Assembly: GCF_041261445.1 (NCBI RefSeq)
Contig: NZ_JBGCCU010000014.1
Coordinates: 1-64,000 of the forward strand
DNA length: 64,000 bases
Reading direction: 5' to 3'
DNA from: Catenulispora sp. EB89
Lineage (GTDB): Bacteria > Actinomycetota > Actinomycetes > Streptomycetales > Catenulisporaceae
Within the stretch, counting starts at the first letter, position 1, and each line of letters begins with the position of its first letter. Made by a program: the position numbers and the translations under genes. Of the stretch, positions 53,463 through 62,361 are shown piece after piece. The notes under the pieces were generated by a model, which was not told the DNA's origin, ran no database searches, and saw nothing but the letters and a program-made list of their open reading frames with translations.

Positions 53463-54683
53463 TCACGGAATCGCCCACCGCTGCGCATTGGTCCCGTTGC
53501 ACGTGTAGATCTGCAACTGCGTCCCCGTGGTCGTCGTGGAACCGGGATCGTCCAGGCACTTCCCGGACTGCGGGTTGACCAGCGACCCGTTCGCCCCGTT
53601 CTGCCACTGCTGCGACCCGGTCCCGTTGCAGTCCCACGCCTGCACCTTCGTCCCGTCGGTCGTCCCGCCCTGATTCACGTCCAGGCACCGGCCCAGCACC
53701 GTCAGCGTCCCGTCGGAGTTCACCGTCCAGCGCTGCGCGCCGGTCCCGTTGCAGCTCCAGATCTGCACCTTCGTGCCGTTCGTCCGCGCCGACTGGTTGT
53801 CGTCCACGCACAGCCCGGACGACACGCCCGACGTGATCTGCCCCGTCGGCCCGACCGAGCTGGACTGCGCACAGCCGCCGATCGCGTTGCTCCACAACGG
53901 CTGCACCGCGTAGCCGCCGTTCGACGTGTTCAGCACCGACAGGTTCTGCCACGCGCACTTGTCGCCGATCTCCGAGCCGCCGCTGTCCAGCCACGCGTTG
54001 ATCAGCGGGTCGGTGATGCTCTCGGCCATCTCGTGGCCCTCGACGATGCTGACCCCGTCCAGCGGGCCCTGCACGGAGTTCGCGCCGCACGAACCGCCGG
54101 CGTCGGTCATGTACGGCAGGTCGGTGTACGTCGTGTTCGCCAGCGCGGAGACGGCGCCGTGGTACGCGCACCACTGCGTCCCGAAGCCCGACGTGCTGTG
54201 CCCGGTCGGCGTCGCCACGACCACCTGCACGTTCACCGACGTCCCGGTCCCGAAGTGGTTGGCCGCGCGCACGGCCTCGGCCTGGATCTGCGCGTCGGTG
54301 GGGGAGGAGGGCACGCTCGCGGAGTCCGACCACGTCCCGGCCAGCAGCCCGGACTGCCAGCCGCCGCCGTACTGCTGGACCGTGGCCAGCCACGAGGTCC
54401 CGCCGACCGAGGACAGGAAGTTGTTCAGATACCCCTGCTCCCCGCTCGGGTCGGACGTCCAGCCCCAGTAGACGACGTAGACCTTCGGCGTGTCCTGCAC
54501 CGGTCCGTGGTTGTCGACGAGGTTCGCCGACGAGGCGGCCGGCGCCGCGTGCGGGGTGCGGGGCTTGAGCAGGTGGGGGCCGCTCGGGTGGGCGGCGGTG
54601 GCGTCGGCGGCCGGTGCCACTGCGACCCCCAGAAGAGTCACCAGGGCCACGGCGGCAGCGCCGAGCGCACGTCTGTAGGACAC
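53463..54683 (-). CDS. secreted peptidase-like protein with ricin-type lectin domain
   Basis: A 406-residue protein. Residues 1-30 are a signal peptide (RRALGAAAVALVTLLGVAVAP). Residues ~50-270 form a catalytic-like domain with VEGHEMAESITDPLINAW; the HExxE...D pattern is shared with a family of secreted proteins that includes plant EXORDIUM-like proteins and is thought to resemble zinc peptidases. Residues ~280-406 are a beta-trefoil of three repeats, each ending in QRW/QQW (GKCLDDPGST...CNGTNAQRW). It may bind galactosides or xylan outside the cell. Activity unproven. Confidence 0.85.
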   Translation of the reverse strand: MSYRRALGAAAVALVTLLGVAVAPAADATAAHPSGPHLLKPRTPHAAPAASSANLVDNHGPVQDTPKVYVVYWGWTSDPSGEQGYLNNFLSSVGGTSWLATVQQYGGGWQSGLLAGTWSDSASVPSSPTDAQIQAEAVRAANHFGTGTSVNVQVVVATPTGHSTSGFGTQWCAYHGAVSALANTTYTDLPYMTDAGGSCGANSVQGPLDGVSIVEGHEMAESITDPLINAWLDSGGSEIGDKCAWQNLSVLNTSNGGYAVQPLWSNAIGGCAQSSSVGPTGQITSGVSSGLCVDDNQSARTNGTKVQIWSCNGTGAQRWTVNSDGTLTVLGRCLDVNQGGTTDGTKVQAWDCNGTGSQQWQNGANGSLVNPQSGKCLDDPGSTTTTGTQLQIYTCNGTNAQRWAIP

Positions 54684-54817
54684 GATCCTGTCTCCCTTTC
54701 ACAGTTGCGAATACGAGCACTGGTTCAGGCGAGCTGGTGGCCGTGCGTGGGAACGTTCACATGCGGGAGGGTACGAGGAGGATTGTCGGAACCGGCCGGA
54801 CGCTTGTCAACGGTCGG

Positions 54818-54837
54818 TGAAGCAAAGCTTTGATTCA
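54818..54837. other. 20-bp near-perfect palindrome
   Basis: TGAAGCAAAGCTTTGATTCA matches its reverse complement at 9 of 10 positions per arm. It lies between the divergently placed lectin-gene start and the TetR-gene end. It could be a regulator site for the lectin gene or an AT-rich terminator of the TetR gene. Confidence 0.45.
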
Positions 54838-54869
54838 GGGTTCCGATGCGCCGCCGAGCGCAAGCCCGC

Positions 54870-55460
54870 TCAGCTGCCGCCGTACCCCTTGACGAAGTGC
54901 TCGACCAGCCCCTCGACGAACCGGTCGTCGACCGGATCGCCGGTCATCAGGATCCGGTGGTACAGCGGCCCGACCAGCAGGTCGACCGCGGTGGCGACGT
55001 CCAGATCCGCGGGCAGCTCGCCGCGGGCGATCGCGCGGTCCAGCGGCACCCGGTCGCGCTGGCGCTGCTCGTCGAGGTAGTGCGTGCGCAGCTTCTCGGC
55101 GAAGACGGCGTCGTGCTGTGCGTGGCCGATCAGAGCTTTGAAGACGGCCCCCGCGTCCTCGCCGGTCAGGAAGCCCGCCAGCTGCCGCAGATGCCCGCGC
55201 AGGTCCTCGGCCAGGGTATCGTGCTCCTGGGGGGCCAGGTCGCGGGCGGCGTCCTCCAGGAACGTGTCCAGCAGGATGTCCGTCTTGGAGCCCCACCAGC
55301 GGTAGATCGTCTGCTTGGCGACGCCGGCGGCGGCCGCGACGCCCTCGATCGTGACGCCCGCGAAGCCCTTCTCCACCAGCAGGTCGTCGGCCGCCTGGAG
55401 TACCGCCTGCCGGGCGTCCTCGCTGCGTCCGTGCCGGTTGCCGTGGTGCTGTGCCGGCAA
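54870..55460 (-). CDS. TetR-family repressor
   Basis: A 196-residue protein: HTH AVLQAADDLLVEKGFAGVTI and VAAAAGVAKQTIYRWWGSKT, then a helical ligand domain. TTG 55460 is chosen because GAGGAGG lies 8 nt upstream; no ATG is available, and upstream in-frame codons would run across the operator. It is divergent from the methyltransferase at 55565, which it probably represses through the palindrome at 55535. Confidence 0.88.
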   Translation of the reverse strand: MPAQHHGNRHGRSEDARQAVLQAADDLLVEKGFAGVTIEGVAAAAGVAKQTIYRWWGSKTDILLDTFLEDAARDLAPQEHDTLAEDLRGHLRQLAGFLTGEDAGAVFKALIGHAQHDAVFAEKLRTHYLDEQRQRDRVPLDRAIARGELPADLDVATAVDLLVGPLYHRILMTGDPVDDRFVEGLVEHFVKGYGGS

Positions 55461-55534
55461 GCGTGCCACCTCCTCGACGTGCCGTGCCGTGTCCCGATCG
55501 GGAAAGGACAGGATAGGGCCCGATGTCCTAGACA

Positions 55535-55552
55535 AGACGCAACGTTGCGTCT
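55535..55552. promoter_or_regulatory. perfect 18-bp palindrome, TetR operator
   Basis: AGACGCAACGTTGCGTCT is fully symmetric. It lies 13 nt before the methyltransferase ATG and 75 nt from the TetR start. TACTCT immediately to the right (about 55552-55557) can be the -10 for a nearly leaderless methyltransferase mRNA. Size and position suit a TetR dimer-pair site. Confidence 0.75.
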
Positions 55553-55564
55553 ACTCTACAGCAC

Positions 55565-56272
55565 ATGACCTCGACCAGCACCCTCAGCACCCTGCGCGAC
55601 CCGCGCGTCTCCGAAGTCCTCCGGCGCATGTTCGCCGACGCGCAGCTGGACGACGCGGCCTACCAGCGCGCCCTGGCCGGCCGCCCCGACGGCTTCGACC
55701 CCACCGACCACCAGGAGCGCGCGGACGCCTGGTCGGAGATCTACATGCCGATCTCCGCCGACGCCGGGCGCCTGCTCTACACCCTCGTGCGAGCCGTGAA
55801 GCCCAGGACGGTGATCGAGTTCGGCATGTCTTTCGGGATCTCCACCCTGCACCTGGCCGCCGCGGTCCGGGACAACGGCGTCGGGCACGTGGTGACCACC
55901 GAGATGTCGGCGGCCAAGATCGAGGCCGCGCGGACCACGTTCACGGAGGTCGGCCTGGACGACGTCGTCACCGTGCTCGAAGGCGACGCGCTCCAGACCC
56001 TCCCGGAGTATCTGGACGCTGACAACGCAGATGTCGGCGCGGGTGCGGGCGACGGCGTCGACTTCGTCCTCCTCGACGGCTGGAAGGACCTCTACGTCCC
56101 CGTCCTGCGCGCCCTCGAACCGCGCCTGAACCGCGGCGCCCTGGTCATCGCCGACGACATCGACATGGCCTCGGTCCGGCCCTACCTGGACTACGTCCGC
56201 GACCCGGCCGACGGCTACGAGGGCGTCGCGTTCCCGGTCGAGGACGGCATGGAGATCAGCTGCCGGCTGTGA
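55565..56272 (+). CDS. class I SAM-dependent O-methyltransferase
   Basis: A 235-residue protein. SAM motif I is TVIEFGMSFGISTLHLA; motif II VVTTEMSAAKIEAA; a metal/catalytic region VDFVLLDGWKDLYVPVL; GALVIADDIDMAS follows. It resembles the catechol/caffeoyl-CoA O-methyltransferase and Methyltransf_24 group. Controlled by the divergent TetR gene. Substrate unknown. Its 3' end overlaps the convergent XRE gene by 17 nt. Confidence 0.88.
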   Translation: MTSTSTLSTLRDPRVSEVLRRMFADAQLDDAAYQRALAGRPDGFDPTDHQERADAWSEIYMPISADAGRLLYTLVRAVKPRTVIEFGMSFGISTLHLAAAVRDNGVGHVVTTEMSAAKIEAARTTFTEVGLDDVVTVLEGDALQTLPEYLDADNADVGAGAGDGVDFVLLDGWKDLYVPVLRALEPRLNRGALVIADDIDMASVRPYLDYVRDPADGYEGVAFPVEDGMEISCRL

Positions 56273-57053
56273 GCAACCGGGCCAGGGCGTCGGCCGACCG
56301 ACTTCCCGGCGCGGCCTGGTACACGATGACGACCTGCTGCTCGGCGCCGCCGACGGTCAGCGCTTGCCGCCGTAGCGAGAGCTCTCCGACCTCCGGGTGC
56401 GCGAAGCGCTTGAGCTCGTCGCGTGACGGCCGCGCGTCGTGCCGGGCCCACAGCCGTCGGAAGTCCTCGCTCGTCTCCAGCTCGGCGATGAGCCGCCCGG
56501 TCGCCGGGTCCCGCAGGTCCGCCTCGGCGCGTAGGGCCGCCACGGTCTGCTCTGCGATCTGCGGCCAATCCGGCAGCAGCTCACGCACTTCCGCGGAGAA
56601 GAACACCTCCCGCGCCAGATTCCGCCCCGGCTCGTACATCGAGGCCAGCATCCTGGCCGGCTTGTTGGCGGCCAGCACGTCGAAACGCCGGTTGCGCACG
56701 TATGCCGGAGTGTTCGTCCACGCGTCGAGCAGCCGGTGTACGTCCTCGCTGACATTGGGCGCGACCGGCGGCGTGGACTCCGGCGCCGCGAGCGAGAAGA
56801 AGTAGGCAGAGGTATCGGCGTCCAGTTCCAGAGCCCGCGCCAGCGCCTGCAAGACCTGCGGCGACGGATGCCGGTCGACGCCCTGCTCCAACCGCGTCAG
56901 GTACGGCTCGCTGATCCCGGCCTGCCGGGCCAGCTCGTCGCGTCGCAGCCCCGCGACCCGTCGCGGCCCGGACAGCGCCAGCTCCCGGGCCGACGGCGCG
57001 ATCCGCGCCCGCCGGGCCTTCACGAACTCTCCCAAGAGGTTGTCGGACGGCAT
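56256..57053 (-). CDS. XRE regulator with MmyB-like ligand domain
   Basis: A 265-residue protein. N-terminal HTH: RRDELARQAGISEPYLTRLEQGVDRHPSPQ (residues ~35-65). The C-terminal ~170 residues match the MmyB-like PAS domain (AYVRNRRFDVLAANKPARML; LWARHDARPSRDELKRFAHP), known to bind fatty acids in MltR-type regulators. It is divergent from an SDR gene 63 nt away, a very common actinomycete pairing, and likely represses it. Confidence 0.92.
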   Translation of the reverse strand: MPSDNLLGEFVKARRARIAPSARELALSGPRRVAGLRRDELARQAGISEPYLTRLEQGVDRHPSPQVLQALARALELDADTSAYFFSLAAPESTPPVAPNVSEDVHRLLDAWTNTPAYVRNRRFDVLAANKPARMLASMYEPGRNLAREVFFSAEVRELLPDWPQIAEQTVAALRAEADLRDPATGRLIAELETSEDFRRLWARHDARPSRDELKRFAHPEVGELSLRRQALTVGGAEQQVVIVYQAAPGSRSADALARLLTAGS

Positions 57054-57116
57054 GTCGTGAGGGTAACCCTCCCGGGGTGCTGGTTGCAGCTCCGCGATCA
57101 CCGCAGGGTTGAAGAC

Positions 57117-57935
57117 ATGAACACGACGACGAAGACCTGGTTCATCACCGGAGCATCCCGAGGGTTCGGCCGCATCTGGGCCGAGGCCGCCCTCAAGCGC
57201 GGCGACCGCGTGGCCGCCACCGCTCGCCGCCTCGAATCCCTGCAACCCCTCGTCGACGCCTACGGCGACGCGGTCCTCCCGCTCGTCCTGGACGTCACCG
57301 ACCGCGCCGCGGCCGTCGCCGCGGTCCAGCGCGCCGCCGAGGCCTTCGGCCGCCTCGACGTGGTCGTCAACAACGCCGGCTACGGCCTGTTCGGCACCGT
57401 CGAGGAGGCCACCGAGCAGCAGGCCCGCGAGCAGATCGAGACCAACCTGCTCGGCCCGCTGTGGGTGACGCAGGCCGCGCTGCCGTTCCTGCGCGAGCAG
57501 GGCAGCGGCCACATCCTGCAGGTCTCCAGCATCGGCGGGCTCGCCGCCTTCCCCACGCTCGGCCTGTACAACGCCTCCAAGTGGGGCCTGGAGGGGATGA
57601 GCGAGGCGCTGGCGCAGGAGGTCGCCCCGCTCGGCATCCACGTCACGATCGTCGAGCCCGGCCCCTACGGCACCGAGTGGTCGACCGGCTCGGCCGTGCA
57701 CACCGAGCCGATCGCCGCGTACGAACCCGTGCGGGAGGCACGCCGCGCCGGCGCCACGGCCCGCGCGCCGCAGGACCCGCAGGTCACCGCCGACGTCATC
57801 CTGGAGCTGGTGGACACCGAGGAGCCGCCGCTGCGGCTGTTCCTCGGCCCGTACCCCTATCCGGTCGTCGAGGCCGTGTACCAGAAGCGGCTGGAGACCT
57901 GGGAGGCCTGGCGTCCGCTGGCCACCAAGGCCTGA
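57117..57935 (+). CDS. short-chain dehydrogenase/reductase
   Basis: A 272-residue SDR: TGASRGFGRIWAEAAL (cofactor), VVNNAGYGLFGTVEEA, Ser in VSSIGGLAAFPTLG, YNASK catalytic pair, and IVEPGPYGTEW. The Gly-rich and NNAG motifs are intact. Probably an inducible detoxifying or metabolite reductase controlled by the divergent XRE/MmyB regulator. Confidence 0.92.
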   Translation: MNTTTKTWFITGASRGFGRIWAEAALKRGDRVAATARRLESLQPLVDAYGDAVLPLVLDVTDRAAAVAAVQRAAEAFGRLDVVVNNAGYGLFGTVEEATEQQAREQIETNLLGPLWVTQAALPFLREQGSGHILQVSSIGGLAAFPTLGLYNASKWGLEGMSEALAQEVAPLGIHVTIVEPGPYGTEWSTGSAVHTEPIAAYEPVREARRAGATARAPQDPQVTADVILELVDTEEPPLRLFLGPYPYPVVEAVYQKRLETWEAWRPLATKA

Positions 57936-57983
57936 TCCGCGGACCCGTGCCGGTCAGAGGAACGTCCGTCAGAACAACGTCCG

Positions 57984-60896
57984 TCAGAGGAACCTCCACA
58001 GGTGGTCCGCGGTCCCGTTGTCCTCGAACTGCACCACGTTGGCCGAGTCGGCCGTGGACATGCCGTCCACGCCGAGCATCAGTCCGCTGTTCATGTTCTG
58101 GATCCGGAACCACGGGCCGCCGCCGGGCCGCAGCCGCCACAGGTGGTCCGAGGTCCCGTTGTCGTCGAACTGCACGACCTGCGCGGAGTCCGCGGTCGAC
58201 ATGTTCGACACGCCCATGACCTTGCCGGAGTTCAGGTTCTGGAGCTTCCACCAGCCGCTGGAGTCGCTGAGGAAGGTCCACCGGTGGTCCGCGGTGCCGT
58301 TGTCGTCGTACTGCACGACGTTCACCGAGTCGGCGGTCGACATGTTCGCCACGCCGAGCACCTTGCCGCTGTTCTTGTTGATGATGCGGACCGGGCCGTC
58401 GGGGATCAGGGTCCAGAGATGGTCGGCGGTGCCGTTGTCGTCGTACTGGACCACGTTGACCGAGTCGGCGGTGGACATGTTCGCCACGCCGGCCACCTTG
58501 TTGCTGTTGACGTTGCGGATGCGCATCCGGCCGTCGCCGTTGTCGATCAGGGTCCAGACATGGTCCAGGGTATTGGTGTTCTCGAACTGCACGACGTTCG
58601 CGGAGTTGGCCGTGGACATCCCGTCCACACCGAGGACCAGGCCGCTGTTCGCGTTGCGGATGCGGACGTTGCCGTCGCCGTTGTCGAGCAGCTGCCAGAC
58701 GTGGTCCGCGGTCCCGTTGTCGTCGAACTGGACCACCTGCGCGCTGTCGTCCCAGGACATGTTCGACACGCCCATGACCTTGTTGCTGTTGGCGTTGAGC
58801 AGCCGGACGTAGCCGCCGGCCGGGTTCCAGGCGGCGCCGCCCGAGGCGACGGCCGGGAAGGCGGTGATCCGCAGCCGCGCCGCTCCCATGGGGATGAGCG
58901 TGACGTCGGTCGTCCCGGACGCTTGGAACGGCCCGGGCTGGAGCTCGGTCGCGATGTTCTGATCGTCGGCGGTCCAGCCGGTGATCTGTGCGGCCGGTGC
59001 GGTGATGCTGACCGGGACGCTCTGCTGCGTGAACGGGTTCGCCGAGACCGAGCCGCTGGTGCCGTTGAACGTCAGGGCACTGGCAGGGTTCGACGCGGGC
59101 AGCGCGAGGCCGTAGTTCCAGGCCGTCGTGGCGTGCACTTCGTACTCGGGGAACTCCGAGTCCCCGGCGAACTGGACGTAGTTCTCGCCGATCTGCAGCG
59201 AGTAGTCCAGCGCGCCGTTCGACACCGACAAGGCGCCGCCGATCGCGCTCCACGCCGTGACCACCGGTGTGGACGGCAGCTGGATTCGCACCGTGTCGCC
59301 GTTGTGCCAGGTGCGGGAGATCGAGGTGTAGGCCGGGCCGGACGGCGCGCTCACGCCCTGGCCGTTCACGGTGATCGACGGCGCCGAGCACCAGCCTGGG
59401 ACCCGCAGGTACAGCGGGAACGTGGTCGGCCTGGACATCGTCACCGTGAGCGTCACGGTGTCAGTGAACGGATATCCAGTGTCCTCGGTGATGGTGACCG
59501 AGGTGCCGCCGGATACGTTTGCGGTGACCGAACAGGGGGCGTACATCGCCGCACACAGTCCGTTGTCCGGAGTGGCGGCCCACAGCTCCTCGGTGAAGTA
59601 CGGCCAGCCCTGGCCGTAGTTGTGCGGGCAGCAGCGGTACTGGTCCACGCCGGGCATGTAGGCCTGCATCGGCTTGGCGTTGCTGAACTGGCCGTGGCTC
59701 GGGGTGTTGTCGGAGATGTCGACGCTGTTCATCGACGTGATGTAGTGCGTGCCCTTGCCCTGCGGGTCCAGGGTCGCGGGCAGCATGTTGAACGCCAGCT
59801 GCTCGCAGCGGTCGGCCCACACCGGGTCGCCGGTGATCCGGTTCATCAGCTCGTGGCTGGCCATCAGCTCCACGACGCCGCAGGTCTCGAAGCCCTGCCG
59901 GGGGTCGGTGTAGCCGATGCGGCCGTTCTCGTCGCCGGCGAAGCCGCCGCCGGGGAACTGGCCCCAGCGGCCCATGATCGAGGCGTAGTTCTGGTACGAG
60001 TTCTGCGTCATGCCGGACTGGCCGGAGCGCAGCGCGTACACCGCCGGCTCGCGGAAGCCCTGGGCCAGGTTGACGTTGTGCGGCGTGGGCAGGTTGTCCA
60101 GCCAGTTCGCGCTGTTGCTGTGCATCGTGTCGGCCAGGTCGAGCAGGAAGGCCTCGCCGGTGCGGTTGTAGAGCCAGAACAGCACGTCCAGGCCGTCCGC
60201 GACGCGGAACGAGAGCCAGTAGGCGGAGAACACCGAGCCCGGCTGCGTGTGCATGAACCGGCAGAACGCGGTCATGGCGTTCAGGATCATCTGGTCGCCG
60301 GTGTACTCCTGGCGGCTGCGCATGGCCTGCAGCAGCGGCAGGTACGGCCAGAAGTCCCCGTAGCCGCCCTGGCTGGTGCGCAGGCCGGTCGGGCCGAAGA
60401 AGCCGTCGGAGGCCTGGGTGGCCAGGATGCCGTCGATCCAGGTGGCGGTGTTCGCCTGGACCGTGCCGTCGCCGGTGAGGTAGCCGAGGTCGCCGTAGCC
60501 GCGCAGCCAGTACGGGACCTCCTCCCAACCGTTCTGGGACGGGTTGAGCCAGCCGGTCGTGCTCGGGTTCAGGTAGTGGGAGGTGTCCTGGTACTTCCCG
60601 CACAGGCCGTCCACCTGCAGCTGGAGCTGGCCGGCCAGCCAGCCGGCGGCGCGGACGGCGCCGGTCGGCAGGCGGAGCAGGGCCGTCGGCGCCAGGGGAG
60701 CGGCGTTCGGCGAGTAAAGCCCTCCGCGCGCTGGTGCGATCCGGGCGGTCGCGGCCGAGGCCGAGGCCGTCAGGTAGGGACGGGTGGTCAGCGCGGCCGC
60801 AGCGGTGAGGGCGCCGGTGCTCAGCACGGCACGGCGGGACAGCGACATGTCAGGCAGCGGCACGCGGGGCACACGGGGATCTTGGGGCAGGGACAT
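57984..60896 (-). CDS. secreted GH127-type beta-L-arabinofuranosidase with lectin-like repeats
   Basis: A 970-residue protein. Residues ~16-50 are a twin-arginine signal (SLSRRAVLSTGALTAAAALT). Residues ~60-640 are a DUF1680/GH127 catalytic domain: (alpha/alpha) barrel with GFETCGVVELM and QYRCCPHNYGQGW, which hold the cysteines of the Zn-thiolate site, then beta-sandwich parts (PLYLRVPGWCSAPSITVNGQ). The last ~270 residues are six copies of a ~44-residue repeat (RIRNVNSNKVAGVANMSTAD...DDNGTADHLW), a ricin-lectin-like carbohydrate-binding region. ATG 60896 follows GGAG by 7 nt. Divergent from a furanose-type sugar uptake operon, so it probably releases arabinofuranose from plant or cell-wall glycans. 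Confidence 0.87.
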   Translation of the reverse strand: MSLPQDPRVPRVPLPDMSLSRRAVLSTGALTAAAALTTRPYLTASASAATARIAPARGGLYSPNAAPLAPTALLRLPTGAVRAAGWLAGQLQLQVDGLCGKYQDTSHYLNPSTTGWLNPSQNGWEEVPYWLRGYGDLGYLTGDGTVQANTATWIDGILATQASDGFFGPTGLRTSQGGYGDFWPYLPLLQAMRSRQEYTGDQMILNAMTAFCRFMHTQPGSVFSAYWLSFRVADGLDVLFWLYNRTGEAFLLDLADTMHSNSANWLDNLPTPHNVNLAQGFREPAVYALRSGQSGMTQNSYQNYASIMGRWGQFPGGGFAGDENGRIGYTDPRQGFETCGVVELMASHELMNRITGDPVWADRCEQLAFNMLPATLDPQGKGTHYITSMNSVDISDNTPSHGQFSNAKPMQAYMPGVDQYRCCPHNYGQGWPYFTEELWAATPDNGLCAAMYAPCSVTANVSGGTSVTITEDTGYPFTDTVTLTVTMSRPTTFPLYLRVPGWCSAPSITVNGQGVSAPSGPAYTSISRTWHNGDTVRIQLPSTPVVTAWSAIGGALSVSNGALDYSLQIGENYVQFAGDSEFPEYEVHATTAWNYGLALPASNPASALTFNGTSGSVSANPFTQQSVPVSITAPAAQITGWTADDQNIATELQPGPFQASGTTDVTLIPMGAARLRITAFPAVASGGAAWNPAGGYVRLLNANSNKVMGVSNMSWDDSAQVVQFDDNGTADHVWQLLDNGDGNVRIRNANSGLVLGVDGMSTANSANVVQFENTNTLDHVWTLIDNGDGRMRIRNVNSNKVAGVANMSTADSVNVVQYDDNGTADHLWTLIPDGPVRIINKNSGKVLGVANMSTADSVNVVQYDDNGTADHRWTFLSDSSGWWKLQNLNSGKVMGVSNMSTADSAQVVQFDDNGTSDHLWRLRPGGGPWFRIQNMNSGLMLGVDGMSTADSANVVQFEDNGTADHLWRFL
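57990..58815 (-). repeat. six tandem ~132-bp coding repeats
   Basis: Six successive DNA units of about 125-135 bp encode the lectin-like repeats of the GH127 protein. Blocks such as the one encoding MSTADSVNVVQYDDNGTAD are almost identical between units three and four, pointing to recent duplication or gene conversion. Confidence 0.85.
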
Positions 60897-60929
60897 GATG
60901 AGGCTCCGGTGGGTAGAGCAGCCCTGATT

Positions 60930-60940
60930 CAACGATGTAA
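60930..60940. promoter_or_regulatory. operator copy 1 (GH127 side)
   Basis: CAACGATGTAA lies 34 nt upstream of the GH127 start. The same 11 bp occurs inverted at 61120-61130. Read on the other strand with flanks it is TTACATCGTTGAAT, close to a LacI-type TTACA-N4-TGnAA symmetric site. Confidence 0.6.
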
Positions 60941-61119
60941 AGCCTCATTCAGGCACCGGTCGCCGGGTGCGTCAAGACCCTGTGTTGAGGTCCGAGATTC
61001 ATCGGGTACTGATCGCGACGGTATAACCGCAGCTCCCGTCCGTCATCGAGCCCTGATCGCGGCTTTGCGCGACGAGACAAGAGGGTTGACACACATCCGC
61101 CGGACGTGCATGACTAGCG

Positions 61120-61130
61120 TTACATCGTTG
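61120..61130. promoter_or_regulatory. operator copy 2 (sugar-uptake side)
   Basis: TTACATCGTTG is the exact inverse of the site at 60930, 63 nt before the binding-protein start and facing that gene as the first faces GH127. A TTGACA lies about 30 nt upstream (61086-61091). One regulator probably controls both divergent transcripts. The other sequence in 60897-61192 shows no gene. Confidence 0.6.
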
Positions 61131-61192
61131 GAATGAACTCCCTCGGTGGCGCACACGCACCATCCCGATTCCCTTGTGACGAGGATGTGAAC

Positions 61193-62305
61193 ATGCCTGC
61201 CCGCTTGCGTGTAAGGACTCTGACCAGGCCGGTGGCGGCGGCGACGGTCGTCGCGGCCTGCCTGGCCGGCACCGCCGCCTGCGCCAAGTCGGCGCCCAAG
61301 GCCGCCGCCTCCGGCGCGACCTCGACCGGGACCGCGGCCCAGCAGGTGGTGGCGACGTCCGCCTCCGGCCCGGGCTGTACGTACCAGAGCTACGGCGGCG
61401 GCGTGCCGCAGCTGAACCTGACCGATCCCTCGACGATCGTCGGCTTCTCGCAGTCGGAGTCCACCAGCAACCCGTTCCGCTCCACCGAGACCGACTCGAT
61501 CACCAGCCAGGCCAAGTCGCTGGGGATCAAGCTGATCCAGCGCAACGCCAACGCCGACGTCAACGCGCAGAACTCGCAGATCGAGGACATGATCGCGCAG
61601 GGCGCGAAGGTGCTGATCGTGGCGCCGGAGAACTCCGACGGGCTGGGCCCGGCGCTGGCCGAGGCCAAGGCCAAGAAGATCCCGGTGCTCACCATCGACC
61701 GGACGGTCACCGGCACCGCGTGCGGGGACTACATCGCCTTCATCGGCTCGAACTTCTACGGCCAGGCCCAGATCGCCGCCGACGACCTGGCGGCCGCGAC
61801 CAACAACCAGGCCAAGGTCGCGATCCTGTCCGGCACCCCGGGCAACAACGTCAGCTCCGACCGGACCAGCGGGTTCCAGGACGAGCTCAAGGCCAAGTAC
61901 CCGGGGCTGACCGTGGTCGCCTCGCAGACCGGCAAGTTCGACCAGACCGACGGCCAGTCGGTGATGGCCCAGATGCTCCAGGCCAACCCGGGCATCAACG
62001 CCGTCTACGCCGAGAACGACGAGATGGCCCTCGGCGCGATCCAGGCGATCATCGCCGCGGGCAAGGTCCCGGGCAAGGACATCAAGATCGTCTCGATCGA
62101 CGGCACCCAGCAGGCCGTCCAGGACGTCGTCTCCGGCTCGATCTACGCCGACGTGGAGACCAACCCGCGCTTCGGCCCGCTGGCGTTCCAGTCCCTGCAG
62201 GCCTTCTACGGCAGCACCGGCGTGTCCAGCAAGGTGATCATCAAGGACAGCCACTTCACCCAGGCCAACGCCAAACAGGCGCTCGCCGGCGGGCAGGTCT
62301 ACTGA
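61193..62305 (+). CDS. sugar-binding lipoprotein, YtfQ-like (furanose ABC uptake)
   Basis: A 370-residue lipoprotein: basic start, hydrophobic VAAATVVAACLAGTAAC with the acylated cysteine, then a periplasmic-binding-protein type I fold (STIVGFSQSESTSNPFRSTE; GAKVLIVAPENSDGLGPAL; INAVYAENDEMALGAIQAI). The GFSQ...NPFR start is the hallmark of YtfQ-type galactofuranose binders. The neighbour GH127 enzyme suggests L-arabinofuranose or galactofuranose as ligand. GAGGATG precedes the ATG. First gene of an ABC operon continued by the ATPase. Confidence 0.92.
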   Translation: MPARLRVRTLTRPVAAATVVAACLAGTAACAKSAPKAAASGATSTGTAAQQVVATSASGPGCTYQSYGGGVPQLNLTDPSTIVGFSQSESTSNPFRSTETDSITSQAKSLGIKLIQRNANADVNAQNSQIEDMIAQGAKVLIVAPENSDGLGPALAEAKAKKIPVLTIDRTVTGTACGDYIAFIGSNFYGQAQIAADDLAAATNNQAKVAILSGTPGNNVSSDRTSGFQDELKAKYPGLTVVASQTGKFDQTDGQSVMAQMLQANPGINAVYAENDEMALGAIQAIIAAGKVPGKDIKIVSIDGTQQAVQDVVSGSIYADVETNPRFGPLAFQSLQAFYGSTGVSSKVIIKDSHFTQANAKQALAGGQVY

Positions 62306-62361
62306 GCTGGTGGCCGGGGGTTTGCGACATCTGAGTTCCTGGGTTGACCGAGGGAGGAACC

